Shown here piece after piece: positions 10,105 to 21,172 of a DNA stretch of 64,000 nucleotides; position 1 is the first letter of the stretch, and every line of letters starts with the position of its first letter. Origin of the DNA: Siphonodentalium dalli. Its lineage: Eukaryota > Mollusca > Scaphopoda > Gadilida > Siphonodentaliidae. The position numbers and the translations under genes were made by a program. The DNA lies in the NCBI GenBank assembly GCA_032622095.1, contig CP136066.1, positions 4,611,784 through 4,675,783 of the forward strand. The letters run 5' to 3'. The notes beneath the pieces were generated by a model that searched no databases, was not told the origin of the DNA, and saw only the letters and a list, made by a program, of their open reading frames with translations.

Positions 10105-11311
10105 AGGGTTAACACAACGTCGATAGACTTGAGACAAATTGTAACAAAAAGCTATGCAGCTTCAATAATTATAGTTGTAACCCAAGTTAATTGCTTGGAA
10201 GGGAGAACAATTGGCTTGTTTCGCTTTCCGAATGTCGACATATAGTCGGGAAATCCAAAACATTTTTAAACGGAAAGGGTTCCGGAAGAAATATACTTCC
10301 GGTGGAAACGCAAGGCACGTGAACCTCACGCAATAACGTGATTCCGAATATACCCCGCAATGTTATTGTAGACATGCGAGGATTTTTTCTTATAACATGT
10401 TTTATGTTGTAGATCTGATATATCAAACAGAAGGCGCACCAGACTTACGGACACATTGTAGGCAGTGTGCGGACGGGATTTTCGTTAGAAATCCAAGGCG
10501 GTAGCATGGCGCCAAGATACTGTGTGTGCAGGAGTTAAAGACACGCATCCACCTGAATCATACTTTGGGACTTACTGTTTAGCAGCCAGCGGCTATCTGC
10601 TACAAATGTGTTGTCTTTGTATTTGTACTTAGTCTAGCGCAGACTATTTGTTTTGGACGTTTCGCAGTATAGTACAAAACTTTTGTCTGAAGCGTAACTT
10701 ATGAGTACAACTAAGTCGTTGTCATTGTGGATCTCATGCTAAAGGCATGTGGTTAGTGTTAATGAGTGATTGAGTGTAAGCCGTGGTCGGGCTTACCGGG
10801 TGAGCTAATGTTCTGGTCACTTTAGCCGGTCTGGTCTCGCAAGGTGCACGTATCAAATTTAAATTTAAATTAAAAGAACATGTGGATATTTCAAATAAAT
10901 GGAGCTCACGTATTGTGTAGATTTTTTTCTGAATTTTGGAATTCAGTGCTTTTCTGGAATCAAATTATTACGAATTGAAACTAATCGCGTAGGATTCATA
11001 TTGATCATGTTTATATATGCATATAATGCATCAATTGCATATGTTTGGTTTTCTGCATGTATGCAGGCAAGAGTATTCAAAGCTTTCAGAGTTGTTTTCT
11101 CCACACAGTGGTTTTATCTCTGTTTTAATGCCTGAATGCCTTCTGCAAACGGTTGTCAGTTCAATCAAGTTGTTTGAAAATCTTGGTTTGAGAAGATATT
11201 TACCAACTGTATGAGTATACTGCATTAGCATATAATACAGTATGAAGTTACTAGCCATTCAATCGGCACTGAAATTAAAAAGTTTCTGCTTCCAAATGTT
11301 TCTGACGGCCG
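10105..11311. other. insert interior without recognised gene
   Basis: About 1.2 kb, moderately AT-rich. Short ORFs at 10,187-10,426 (minus) and 10,899-11,135 (plus) lack recognisable motifs. No tRNA or repeat was noticed. Confidence 0.6.
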
Positions 11312-11343
11312 TTGCTGGAATGTCTGTTTTTCACCTTGTCACC
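11312..11343 (-). repeat. terminal inverted repeat, right
   Basis: 32 bp, an exact reverse complement of 8987-9018. Confidence 0.85.
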
Positions 11344-11601
11344 TTGTCTTTTGTTTGTTTTTATATTTCCAATAGACCACAATATGTCCGTTCTCCGCTT
11401 ATATAATGAAGTGTGCGCTTGATGTTGAACCTGAACAAATTTCCAATAATCGAATATGGTCTTGACTGTCATTTGATACCCAACATGCGCTAACTTCGAA
11501 AATGGCGCCCATTAACACTAAATATGCGCATGTAAAACCCGTAGCCGATGGTGACACCAAACTTGACCATTTGGAAACATAAAAATGTTATAAAAATTAA
11601 A

Positions 11602-11674
11602 CGACCCCGACGAGACTCGAACTCGCAATCTTCTGATTCGAAGTCAGACGCCTTATCCATTAGGCCACGAGGCC
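11602..11674 (-). tRNA. tRNA-Arg-TCG: tRNA-Arg(TCG)
   Basis: Consensus copy (73 nt). It belongs to the unit split by the insert. Confidence 0.95.
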
Positions 11675-11902
11675 AGCGAAAGCCATTTCCCTCATAGTAA
11701 AGTCAAGGCGGCGCCAATGTGATGTTCAAATTAGTTATTTCCATTGAATACTAGATCTTTCGCACACGTGCTGTGAGAAACAGGTGTCCGTTGTGAGAAT
11801 AAAATTCTCCTGCATTCATAAATGAGAGAATCGAAATTACAAATTTCGTCAGGTTTGACTATTAAAAGCAGGCGAAATTTGCGCGCGCACCATTTCAGCC
11901 GA

Positions 11903-11994
11903 CCCTCGATAGCTCAGTTGGTAGAGCGGAGGACTGTAGATGCTACGACTTGTCAGCTATCCTTAGGTCACTGGTTCGAATCCGGTTCGAGGGA
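11903..11994 (+). tRNA. tRNA-Tyr-GTA: tRNA-Tyr(GTA)
   Basis: Consensus copy (92 nt with intron). Confidence 0.95.
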
Positions 11995-12280
11995 GTGGAG
12001 AAAATTTTTATACATATTTTTTTTATCTTTTGTTTGTTTTTATATTTCCAATAGACCACAATATGTCCGTTCTCCGCTTATATAATGAAGTGTGCGCTTG
12101 ATGTTGAACCTGAACAAATTTCCAATAATCGAATATGGTCTTGACTGTCATTTGATACCCAACATGCGCTAACTTCGAAAATGGCGCCAATTAACACTAA
12201 ATATGCGCATGTAAAACCCGTAGCCGATGGTGACACCAAACTTGACCATTTGGAAACATAAAAATGTTATAAAAATTAAA

Positions 12281-12353
12281 CGACCCCGACGAGACTCGAA
12301 CTCGCAATCTTCTGATTCGAAGTCAGACGCCTTATCCATTAGGCCACGAGGCC
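12281..12353 (-). tRNA. tRNA-Arg-TCG: tRNA-Arg(TCG)
   Basis: Consensus copy (73 nt). Confidence 0.95.
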
Positions 12354-12581
12354 AGCGAAAGCCATTTCCCTCATAGTAAAGTCAAGGCGGCGCCAATGTG
12401 ATGTTCAAATTAGTTATTTCCATTGAATACTAGATCTTTCGCACACGTGCTGTGAGAAACAGGTGTCCGTTGTGAGAATAAAATTCTCCTGCATTCATAA
12501 ATGAGAGAATCGAAATTACAAATTTCGTCAGGTTTGACTATTAAAAGCAGGCGAAATTTGCGCGCGCACCATTTCAGCCGA

Positions 12582-12673
12582 CCCTCGATAGCTCAGTTGG
12601 TAGAGCGGAGGACTGTAGATGCTACGACTTGTCAGCTATCCTTAGGTCACTGGTTCGAATCCGGTTCGAGGGA
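12582..12673 (+). tRNA. tRNA-Tyr-GTA: tRNA-Tyr(GTA)
   Basis: Consensus copy (92 nt with intron). Confidence 0.95.
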
Positions 12674-12959
12674 GTGGAGAAAATTTTTATACATATTTTT
12701 TTTATCTTTTGTTTGTTTTTATATTTCCAATAGACCACAATATGTCCGTTCTCCGCTTATATAATGAAGTGTGCGCTTGATGTTGAACCTGAACAAATTT
12801 CCAATAATCGAATATGGTCTTGACTGTCATTTGATACCCAACATGCGCTAACTTCGAAAATGGCGCCCATTAACACTAAATATGCGCATGTAAAACCCGT
12901 AGCCGATGGTGACACCAAACTTGACCATTTGGAAACATAAAAATGTTATAAAAATTAAA

Positions 12960-13032
12960 CGACCCCGACGAGACTCGAACTCGCAATCTTCTGATTCGAA
13001 GTCAGACGCCTTATCCATTAGGCCACGAGGCC
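12960..13032 (-). tRNA. tRNA-Arg-TCG: tRNA-Arg(TCG)
   Basis: Consensus copy (73 nt). Confidence 0.95.
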
Positions 13033-13260
13033 AGCGAAAGCCATTTCCCTCATAGTAAAGTCAAGGCGGCGCCAATGTGATGTTCAAATTAGTTATTTCC
13101 ATTGAATACTAGATCTTTCGCACACGTGCTGTGAGAAACAGGTGTCCGTTGTGAGAATAAAATTCTCCTGCATTCATAAATGAGAGAATCGAAATTACAA
13201 ATTTCGTCAGGTTTGACTATTAAAAGCAGGCGAAATTTGCGCGCGCACCATTTCAGCCGA

Positions 13261-13352
13261 CCCTCGATAGCTCAGTTGGTAGAGCGGAGGACTGTAGATG
13301 CTACGACATGTCAGCTATCCTTAGGTCACTGGTTCGAATCCGGTTCGAGGGA
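13261..13352 (+). tRNA. tRNA-Tyr-GTA: tRNA-Tyr(GTA), intron variant
   Basis: Full length, with one T to A change inside the intron (gacatgtc instead of gacttgtc). The mature tRNA is unchanged. Confidence 0.95.
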
Positions 13353-13638
13353 GTGGAGAAAATTTTTATACATATTTTTTTTATCTTTTGTTTGTTTTTA
13401 TATTTCCAATAGACCACAATATGTCCGTTCTCCGCTTATATAATGAAGTGTGCGCTTGATGTTGAACCTGAACAAATTTCCAATAATCGAATATGGTCTT
13501 GACTGTCATTTGATACCCAACATGCGCTAACTTCGAAAATGGCGCCCATTAACACTAAATATGCGCATGTAAAACCCGTAGCCGATGGTGACACCAAACT
13601 TGACCATTTGGAAACATAAAAATGTTATAAAAATTAAA

Positions 13639-13711
13639 CGACCCCGACGAGACTCGAACTCGCAATCTTCTGATTCGAAGTCAGACGCCTTATCCATTAG
13701 GCCACGAGGCC
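13639..13711 (-). tRNA. tRNA-Arg-TCG: tRNA-Arg(TCG)
   Basis: Consensus copy (73 nt). Confidence 0.95.
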
Positions 13712-13939
13712 AGCGAAAGCCATTTCCCTCATAGTAAAGTCAAGGCGGCGCCAATGTGATGTTCAAATTAGTTATTTCCATTGAATACTAGATCTTTCGC
13801 ACACGTGCTGTGAGAAACAGGTGTCCGTTGTGAGAATAAAATTCTCCTGCATTCATAAATGAGAGAATCGAAATTACAAATTTCGTCAGGTTTGACTATT
13901 AAAAGCAGGCGAAATTTGCGCGCGCACCATTTCAGCCGA

Positions 13940-14031
13940 CCCTCGATAGCTCAGTTGGTAGAGCGGAGGACTGTAGATGCTACGACTTGTCAGCTATCCT
14001 TAGGTCACTGGTTCGAATCCGGTTCGAGGGA
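13940..14031 (+). tRNA. tRNA-Tyr-GTA: tRNA-Tyr(GTA)
   Basis: Consensus copy (92 nt with intron). Confidence 0.95.
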
Positions 14032-14317
14032 GTGGAGAAAATTTTTATACATATTTTTTTTATCTTTTGTTTGTTTTTATATTTCCAATAGACCACAATA
14101 TGTCCGTTCTCCGCTTATATAATGAAGTGTGCGCTTGATGTTGAACCTGAACAAATTTCCAATAATCGAATATGGTCTTGACTGTCATTTGATACCCAAC
14201 ATGCGCTAACTTCGAAAATGGCGCCCATTAACACTAAATATGCGCATGTAAAACCCGTAGCCGATGGTGACACCAAACTTGACCATTTGGAAACATAAAA
14301 ATGTTATAAAAATTAAA

Positions 14318-14390
14318 CGACCCCGACGAGACTCGAACTCGCAATCTTCTGATTCGAAGTCAGACGCCTTATCCATTAGGCCACGAGGCC
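14318..14390 (-). tRNA. tRNA-Arg-TCG: tRNA-Arg(TCG)
   Basis: Consensus copy (73 nt). Confidence 0.95.
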
Positions 14391-14618
14391 AGCGAAAGCC
14401 ATTTCCCTCATAGTAAAGTCAAGGCGGCGCCAATGTGATGTTCAAATTAGTTATTTCCATTGAATACTAGATCTTTCGCACACGTGCTGTGAGAAACAGG
14501 TGTCCGTTGTGAGAATAAAATTCTCCTGCATTCATAAATGAGAGAATCGAAATTACAAATTTCGTCAGGTTTGACTATTAAAAGCAGGCGAAATTTGCGC
14601 GCGCACCATTTCAGCCGA

Positions 14619-14710
14619 CCCTCGATAGCTCAGTTGGTAGAGCGGAGGACTGTAGATGCTACGACTTGTCAGCTATCCTTAGGTCACTGGTTCGAATCCG
14701 GTTCGAGGGA
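14619..14710 (+). tRNA. tRNA-Tyr-GTA: tRNA-Tyr(GTA)
   Basis: Consensus copy (92 nt with intron). Confidence 0.95.
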
Positions 14711-14996
14711 GTGGAGAAAATTTTTATACATATTTTTTTTATCTTTTGTTTGTTTTTATATTTCCAATAGACCACAATATGTCCGTTCTCCGCTTATATA
14801 ATGAAGTGTGCGCTTGATGTTGAACCTGAACAAATTTCCAATAATCGAATATGGTCTTGACTGTCATTTGATACCCAACATGCGCTAACTTCGAAAATGG
14901 CGCCCATTAACACTAAATATGCGCATGTAAAACCCGTAGCCGATGGTGACACCAAACTTGACCATTTGGAAACATAAAAATGTTATAAAAATTAAA

Positions 14997-15069
14997 CGAC
15001 CCCGACGAGACTCGAACTCGCAATCTTCTGATTCGAAGTCAGACGCCTTATCCATTAGGCCACGAGGCC
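14997..15069 (-). tRNA. tRNA-Arg-TCG: tRNA-Arg(TCG)
   Basis: Consensus copy (73 nt). Confidence 0.95.
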
Positions 15070-15297
15070 AGCGAAAGCCATTTCCCTCATAGTAAAGTCA
15101 AGGCGGCGCCAATGTGATGTTCAAATTAGTTATTTCCATTGAATACTAGATCTTTCGCACACGTGCTGTGAGAAACAGGTGTCCGTTGTGAGAATAAAAT
15201 TCTCCTGCATTCATAAATGAGAGAATCGAAATTACAAATTTCGTCAGGTTTGACTATTAAAAGCAGGCGAAATTTGCGCGCGCACCATTTCAGCCGA

Positions 15298-15389
15298 CCC
15301 TCGATATCTCAGTTGGTAGAGCGGAGGACTGTAGATGCTACGACTTGTCAGCTATCCTTAGGTCACTGGTTCGAATCCGGTTCGAGGGA
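15298..15389 (+). tRNA. tRNA-Tyr-GTA: tRNA-Tyr(GTA), G10T variant
   Basis: Full length, but position 10 is T instead of G (15,307). This disrupts the first D-stem pair and changes the A box to TATCTCAGTTGG, so promoter strength and folding may be weaker. Confidence 0.85.
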
Positions 15390-15675
15390 GTGGAGAAAAT
15401 TTTTATACATATTTTTTTTATCTTTTGTTTGTTTTTATATTTCCAATAGACCACAATATGTCCGTTCTCCGCTTATATAATGAAGTGTGCGCTTGATGTT
15501 GAACCTGAACAAATTTCCAATAATCGAATATGGTCTTGACTGTCATTTGATACCCAACATGCGCTAACTTCGAAAATGGCGCCCATTAACACTAAATATG
15601 CGCATGTAAAACCCGTAGGCGATGGTGACACCAAACTTGACCATTTGGAAACATAAAAATGTTATAAAAATTAAA

Positions 15676-15748
15676 CGACCCCGACGAGACTCGAACTCGC
15701 AATCTTCTGATTCGAAGTCAGACGCCTTATCCATTAGGCCACGAGGCC
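15676..15748 (-). tRNA. tRNA-Arg-TCG: tRNA-Arg(TCG)
   Basis: Consensus copy (73 nt). Confidence 0.95.
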
Positions 15749-15976
15749 AGCGAAAGCCATTTCCCTCATAGTAAAGTCAAGGCGGCGCCAATGTGATGTT
15801 CAAATTAGTTATTTCCATTGAATACTAGATCTTTCGCACACGTGCTGTGAGAAACAGGTGTCCGTTGTGAGAATAAAATTCTCCTGCATTCATAAATGAG
15901 AGAATCGAAATTACAAATTTCGTCAGGTTTGACTATTAAAAGCAGGCGAAATTTGCGCGCGCACCATTTCAGCCGA

Positions 15977-16068
15977 CCCTCGATAGCTCAGTTGGTAGAG
16001 CGGAGGACTGTAGATGCTACGACTTGTCAGCTATCCTTAGGTCACTGGTTCGAATCCGGTTCGAGGAA
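15977..16068 (+). tRNA. tRNA-Tyr-GTA: tRNA-Tyr(GTA), position-72 variant
   Basis: Full length, A at position 72. It is linked to an extra T in the downstream T run, a pair of changes also found together at 22,880-22,971. Confidence 0.9.
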
Positions 16069-16355
16069 GTGGAGAAAATTTTTATACATATTTTTTTTTA
16101 TCTTTTGTTTGTTTTTATATTTCCAATAGACCACAATATGTCCGTTCTCCGCTTATATAATGAAGTGTGCGCTTGATGTTGAACCTGAACAAATTTCCAA
16201 TAATCGAATATGGTCTTGACTGTCATTTGATACCCAACATGCGCTAACTTCGAAAATGGCGCCCATTAACACTAAATATGCGCATGTAAAACCCGTAGCC
16301 GATGGTGACACCAAACTTGACCATTTGGAAACATAAAAATGTTATAAAAATTAAA

Positions 16356-16428
16356 CGACCCCGACGAGACTCGAACTCGCAATCTTCTGATTCGAAGTCA
16401 GACGCCTTATCCATTAGGCCACGAGGCC
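16356..16428 (-). tRNA. tRNA-Arg-TCG: tRNA-Arg(TCG)
   Basis: Consensus copy (73 nt). Confidence 0.95.
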
Positions 16429-16656
16429 AGCGAAAGCCATTTCCCTCATAGTAAAGTCAAGGCGGCGCCAATGTGATGTTCAAATTAGTTATTTCCATTG
16501 AATACTAGATCTTTCGCACACGTGCTGTGAGAAACAGGTGTCCGTTGTGAGAATAAAATTCTCCTGCATTCATAAATGAGAGAATCGAAATTACAAATTT
16601 CGTCAGGTTTGACTATTAAAAGCAGGCGAAATTTGCGCGCGCACCATTTCAGCCGA

Positions 16657-16748
16657 CCCTCGATAGCTCAGTTGGTAGAGCGGAGGACTGTAGATGCTAC
16701 GACTTGTCAGCTATCCTTAGGTCACTGGTTCGAATCCGGTTCGAGGGA
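16657..16748 (+). tRNA. tRNA-Tyr-GTA: tRNA-Tyr(GTA)
   Basis: Consensus copy (92 nt with intron). Confidence 0.95.
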
Positions 16749-17034
16749 GTGGAGAAAATTTTTATACATATTTTTTTTATCTTTTGTTTGTTTTTATATT
16801 TCCAATAGACCACAATATGTCCGTTCTCCGCTTATATAATGAAGTGTGCGCTTGATGTTGAACCTGAACAAATTTCCAATAATCGAATATGGTCTTGACT
16901 GTCATTTGATACCCAACATGCGCTAACTTCGAAAATGGCGCCCATTAACACTAAATATGCGCATGTAAAACCCGTAGCCGATGGTGACACCAAACTTGAC
17001 CATTTGGAAACATAAAAATGTTATAAAAATTAAA

Positions 17035-17107
17035 CGACCCCGACGAGACTCGAACTCGCAATCTTCTGATTCGAAGTCAGACGCCTTATCCATTAGGCCA
17101 CGAGGCC
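17035..17107 (-). tRNA. tRNA-Arg-TCG: tRNA-Arg(TCG)
   Basis: Consensus copy (73 nt). Confidence 0.95.
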
Positions 17108-17335
17108 AGCGAAAGCCATTTCCCTCATAGTAAAGTCAAGGCGGCGCCAATGTGATGTTCAAATTAGTTATTTCCATTGAATACTAGATCTTTCGCACAC
17201 GTGCTGTGAGAAACAGGTGTCCGTTGTGAGAATAAAATTCTCCTGCATTCATAAATGAGAGAATCGAAATTACAAATTTCGTCAGGTTTGACTATTAAAA
17301 GCAGGCGAAATTTGCGCGCGCACCATTTCAGCCGA

Positions 17336-17427
17336 CCCTCGATAGCTCAGTTGGTAGAGCGGAGGACTGTAGATGCTACGACTTGTCAGCTATCCTTAGG
17401 TCACTGGTTCGAATCCGGTTCGAGGGA
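17336..17427 (+). tRNA. tRNA-Tyr-GTA: tRNA-Tyr(GTA)
   Basis: Consensus copy (92 nt with intron). Confidence 0.95.
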
Positions 17428-17713
17428 GTGGAGAAAATTTTTATACATATTTTTTTTATCTTTTGTTTGTTTTTATATTTCCAATAGACCACAATATGTC
17501 CGTTCTCCGCTTATATAATGAAGTGTGCGCTTGATGTTGAACCTGAACAAATTTCCAATAATCGAATATGGTCTTGACTGTCATTTGATACCCAACATGC
17601 GCTAACTTCGAAAATGGCGCCCATTAACACTAAATATGCGCATGTAAAACCCGTAGCCGATGGTGACACCAAACTTGACCATTTGGAAACATAAAAATGT
17701 TATAAAAATTAAA

Positions 17714-17786
17714 CGACCCCGACGAGACTCGAACTCGCAATCTTCTGATTCGAAGTCAGACGCCTTATCCATTAGGCCACGAGGCC
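17714..17786 (-). tRNA. tRNA-Arg-TCG: tRNA-Arg(TCG)
   Basis: Consensus copy (73 nt). Confidence 0.95.
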
Positions 17787-18014
17787 AGCGAAAGCCATTT
17801 CCCTCATAGTAAAGTCAAGGCGGCGCCAATGTGATGTTCAAATTAGTTATTTCCATTGAATACTAGATCTTTCGCACACGTGCTGTGAGAAACAGGTGTC
17901 CGTTGTGAGAATAAAATTCTCCTGCATTCATAAATGAGAGAATCGAAATTACAAATTTCGTCAGGTTTGACTATTAAAAGCAGGCGAAATTTGCGCGCGC
18001 ACCATTTCAGCCGA

Positions 18015-18106
18015 CCCTCGATAGCTCAGTTGGTAGAGCGGAGGACTGTAGATGCTACGACTTGTCAGCTATCCTTAGGTCACTGGTTCGAATCCGGTTC
18101 GAGGGA
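18015..18106 (+). tRNA. tRNA-Tyr-GTA: tRNA-Tyr(GTA)
   Basis: Consensus copy (92 nt with intron). Confidence 0.95.
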
Positions 18107-18392
18107 GTGGAGAAAATTTTTATACATATTTTTTTTATCTTTTGTTTGTTTTTATATTTCCAATAGACCACAATATGTCCGTTCTCCGCTTATATAATGA
18201 AGTGTGCGCTTGATGTTGAACCTGAACAAATTTCCAATAATCGAATATGGTCTTGACTGTCATTTGATACCCAACATGCGCTAACTTCGAAAATGGCGCC
18301 CATTAACACTAAATATGCGCATGTAAAACCCGTAGCCGATGGTGACACCAAACTTGACCATTTGGAAACATAAAAATGTTATAAAAATTAAA

Positions 18393-18465
18393 CGACCCCG
18401 ACGAGACTCGAACTCGCAATCTTCTGATTCGAAGTCAGACGCCTTATCCATTAGGCCTAGAGGCC
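18393..18465 (-). tRNA. tRNA-Arg-TCG: tRNA-Arg(TCG), positions 7-8 variant
   Basis: Full length, but positions 7-8 read TA instead of GT (acceptor GGCCTCT then A). The 7-66 acceptor pair is lost and the near-invariant T8 is replaced, so this copy may be weakened or dead. Confidence 0.8.
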
Positions 18466-18693
18466 AGCGAAAGCCATTTCCCTCATAGTAAAGTCAAGGC
18501 GGCGCCAATGTGATGTTCAAATTAGTTATTTCCATTGAATACTAGATCTTTCGCACACGTGCTGTGAGAAACAGGTGTCCGTTGTGAGAATAAAATTCTC
18601 CTGCATTCATAAATGAGAGAATCGAAATTACAAATTTCGTCAGGTTTGACTATTAAAAGCAGGCGAAATTTGCGCGCGCACCATTTCAGCCGA

Positions 18694-18785
18694 CCCTCGA
18701 TAGCTCAGTTGGTAGAGCGGAGGACTGTAGATGCTACGACTTGTCAGCTATCCTTAGGTCACTGGTTCGAATCCGGTTCGAGGGA
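18694..18785 (+). tRNA. tRNA-Tyr-GTA: tRNA-Tyr(GTA)
   Basis: Consensus copy (92 nt with intron). Confidence 0.95.
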
Positions 18786-19071
18786 GTGGAGAAAATTTTT
18801 ATACATATTTTTTTTATCTTTTGTTTGTTTTTATATTTCCAATAGACCACAATATGTCCGTTCTCCGCTTATATAATGAAGTGTGCGCTTGATGTTGAAC
18901 CTGAACAAATTTCCAATAATCGAATATGGTCTTGACTGTCATTTGATACCCAACATGCGCTAACTTCGAAAATGGCGCCCATTAACACTAAATATGCGCA
19001 TGTAAAACCCGTAGCCGATGGTGACACCAAACTTGACCATTTGGAAACATAAAAATGTTATAAAAATTAAA

Positions 19072-19144
19072 CGACCCCGACGAGACTCGAACTCGCAATC
19101 TTCTGATTCGAAGTCAGACGCCTTATCCATTAGGCCACGAGGCC
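19072..19144 (-). tRNA. tRNA-Arg-TCG: tRNA-Arg(TCG)
   Basis: Consensus copy (73 nt). Confidence 0.95.
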
Positions 19145-19372
19145 AGCGAAAGCCATTTCCCTCATAGTAAAGTCAAGGCGGCGCCAATGTGATGTTCAAA
19201 TTAGTTATTTCCATTGAATACTAGATCTTTCGCACACGTGCTGTGAGAAACAGGTGTCCGTTGTGAGAATAAAATTCTCCTGCATTCATAAATGAGAGAA
19301 TCGAAATTACAAATTTCGTCAGGTTTGACTATTAAAAGCAGGCGAAATTTGCGCGCGCACCATTTCAGCCGA

Positions 19373-19384
19373 CCCTCGATAGCT
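19373..19384 (+). pseudogene. 12-nt stub of tRNA-Tyr at the turn-around
   Basis: Only tRNA positions 1-12 remain before the array switches direction. Confidence 0.9.
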
Positions 19385-19405
19385 ATGAGGGAAATGGCTT
19401 TCGCT

Positions 19406-19478
19406 GGCCTCGTGGCCTAATGGATAAGGCGTCTGACTTCGAATCAGAAGATTGCGAGTTCGAGTCTCGTCGGGGTCG
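19406..19478 (+). tRNA. tRNA-Arg-TCG: tRNA-Arg(TCG)
   Basis: Consensus copy, 22 nt from the turn-around point. Confidence 0.95.
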
Positions 19479-19764
19479 TTTAATTTTTATAACATTTTTA
19501 TGTTTCCAAATGGTCAAGTTTGGTGTCACCATCGGCTACGGGTTTTACATGCGCATATTTAGTGTTAATGGGCGCCATTTTCGAAGTTAGCGCATGTTGG
19601 GTATCAAATGACAGTCAAGACCATATTCGATTATTGGAAATTTGTTCAGGTTCAACATCAAGCGCACACTTCATTATATAAGCGGAGAACGGACATATTG
19701 TGGTCTATTGGAAATATAAAAACAAACAAAAGATAAAAAAAATATGTATAAAATTTTTCTCCAC

Positions 19765-19845
19765 TCCCTCGAACCGGATTCGAACCAGTGACCTAAGGAT
19801 AGCTGACAAGTCGTAGCATCTACAGTCCTCCGCTCTACCAACTGA
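19765..19845 (-). pseudogene. tRNA-Tyr lacking its 5' 11 nt (half of a chimera)
   Basis: The 3' 81 nt of a tRNA-Tyr are fused through a shared CTGA (19,842-19,845) to the 3' part of a tRNA-Arg on the other strand. The intervening divergent region and both 5' ends are deleted. Confidence 0.93.
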
Positions 19846-19887
19846 CTTCGAATCAGAAGATTGCGAGTTCGAGTCTCGTCGGGGTCG
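19842..19887 (+). pseudogene. tRNA-Arg lacking its 5' 27 nt (half of a chimera)
   Basis: Positions 28-73 of tRNA-Arg, starting in the shared CTGA. The A box is gone and the B box remains. Confidence 0.93.
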
Positions 19888-20173
19888 TTTAATTTTTATA
19901 ACATTTTTATGTTTCCAAATGGTCAAGTTTGGTGTCACCATCGGCTACGGGTTTTACATGCGCATATTTAGTGTTAATGGGCGCCATTTTCGAAGTTAGC
20001 GCATGTTGGGTATCAAATGACAGTCAAGACCATATTCGATTATTGGAAATTTGTTCAGGTTCAACATCAAGCGCACACTTCATTATATAAGCGGAGAACG
20101 GACATATTGTGGTCTATTGGAAATATAAAAACAAACAAAAGATAAAAAAAATATGTATAAAAATTTTCTCCAC

Positions 20174-20265
20174 TCCCTCGAACCGGATTCGAACCAGTGA
20201 CCTAAGGATAGCTGACAAGTCGTAGCATCTACAGTCCTCCGCTCTACCAACTGAGCTATCGAGGG
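20174..20265 (-). tRNA. tRNA-Tyr-GTA: tRNA-Tyr(GTA)
   Basis: Consensus copy (92 nt with intron). Confidence 0.95.
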
Positions 20266-20493
20266 TCGGCTGAAATGGTGCGCGCGCAAATTTCGCCTGC
20301 TTTTAATAGTCAAACCTGACGAAATTTGTAATTTCGATTCTCTCATTTATGAATGCAGGAGAATTTTATTCTCACAACGGACACCTGTTTCTCACAGCAC
20401 GTGTGCGAAAGATCTAGTATTCAATGGAAATAACTAATTTGAACATCACATTGGCGCCGCCTTGACTTTACTATGAGGGAAATGGCTTTCGCT

Positions 20494-20566
20494 GGCCTCG
20501 TGGCCTAATGGATAAGGCGTCTGACTTCGAATCAGAAGATTGCGAGTTCGAGTCTCGTCGGGGTCG
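20494..20566 (+). tRNA. tRNA-Arg-TCG: tRNA-Arg(TCG)
   Basis: Consensus copy (73 nt). Confidence 0.95.
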
Positions 20567-20852
20567 TTTAATTTTTATAACATTTTTATGTTTCCAAATG
20601 GTCAAGTTTGGTGTCACCATCGGCTACGGGTTTTACATGCGCATATTTAGTGTTAATGGGCGCCATTTTCGAAGTTAGCGCATGTTGGGTATCAAATGAC
20701 AGTCAAGACCATATTCGATTATTGGAAATTTGTTCAGGTTCAACATCAAGCGCACACTTCATTATATAAGCGGAGAACGGACATATTGTGGTCTATTGGA
20801 AATATAAAAACAAACAAAAGATAAAAAAAATATGTATAAAAATTTTCTCCAC

Positions 20853-20944
20853 TCCCTCGAACCGGATTCGAACCAGTGACCTAAGGATAGCTGACAAGTC
20901 GTAGCATCTACAGTCCTCCGCTCTACCAACTGAGCTATCGAGGG
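20853..20944 (-). tRNA. tRNA-Tyr-GTA: tRNA-Tyr(GTA)
   Basis: Consensus copy (92 nt with intron). Confidence 0.95.
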
Positions 20945-21172
20945 TCGGCTGAAATGGTGCGCGCGCAAATTTCGCCTGCTTTTAATAGTCAAACCTGACG
21001 AAATTTGTAATTTCGATTCTCTCATTTATGAATGCAGGAGAATTTTATTCTCACAACGGACACCTGTTTCTCACAGCACGTGTGCGAAAGATCTAGTATT
21101 CAATGGAAATAACTAATTTGAACATCACATTGGCGCCGCCTTGACTTTACTATGAGGGAAATGGCTTTCGCT

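Larger units (their letters stand above)
8976..11346. mobile_element. 2.37-kb insert with 32-bp terminal inverted repeats
   Basis: Non-array sequence inserted inside one unit. A perfect 32-bp inverted repeat lies near its ends (8987-9018 and 11312-11343), beginning GGTGACAAGGTG. The unit resumes at offset 204 after stopping at offset 162, so 41 bp of target are missing and there is no obvious target duplication. No transposase-like ORF is seen. The longest ORFs inside are about 100 codons and unrecognised. It is either a non-autonomous DNA element or a captured genomic piece joined by imprecise repair. Confidence 0.65.
11347..19384 (+). repeat. tandem tRNA array, middle block
   Basis: About 11.8 units in the same orientation as the left block. 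It begins mid-unit at the insert boundary and ends 12 nt into a tRNA-Tyr where the array turns around. One unit is 680 bp, with an extra T in the T run at about 16,091-16,099. Confidence 0.98.
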
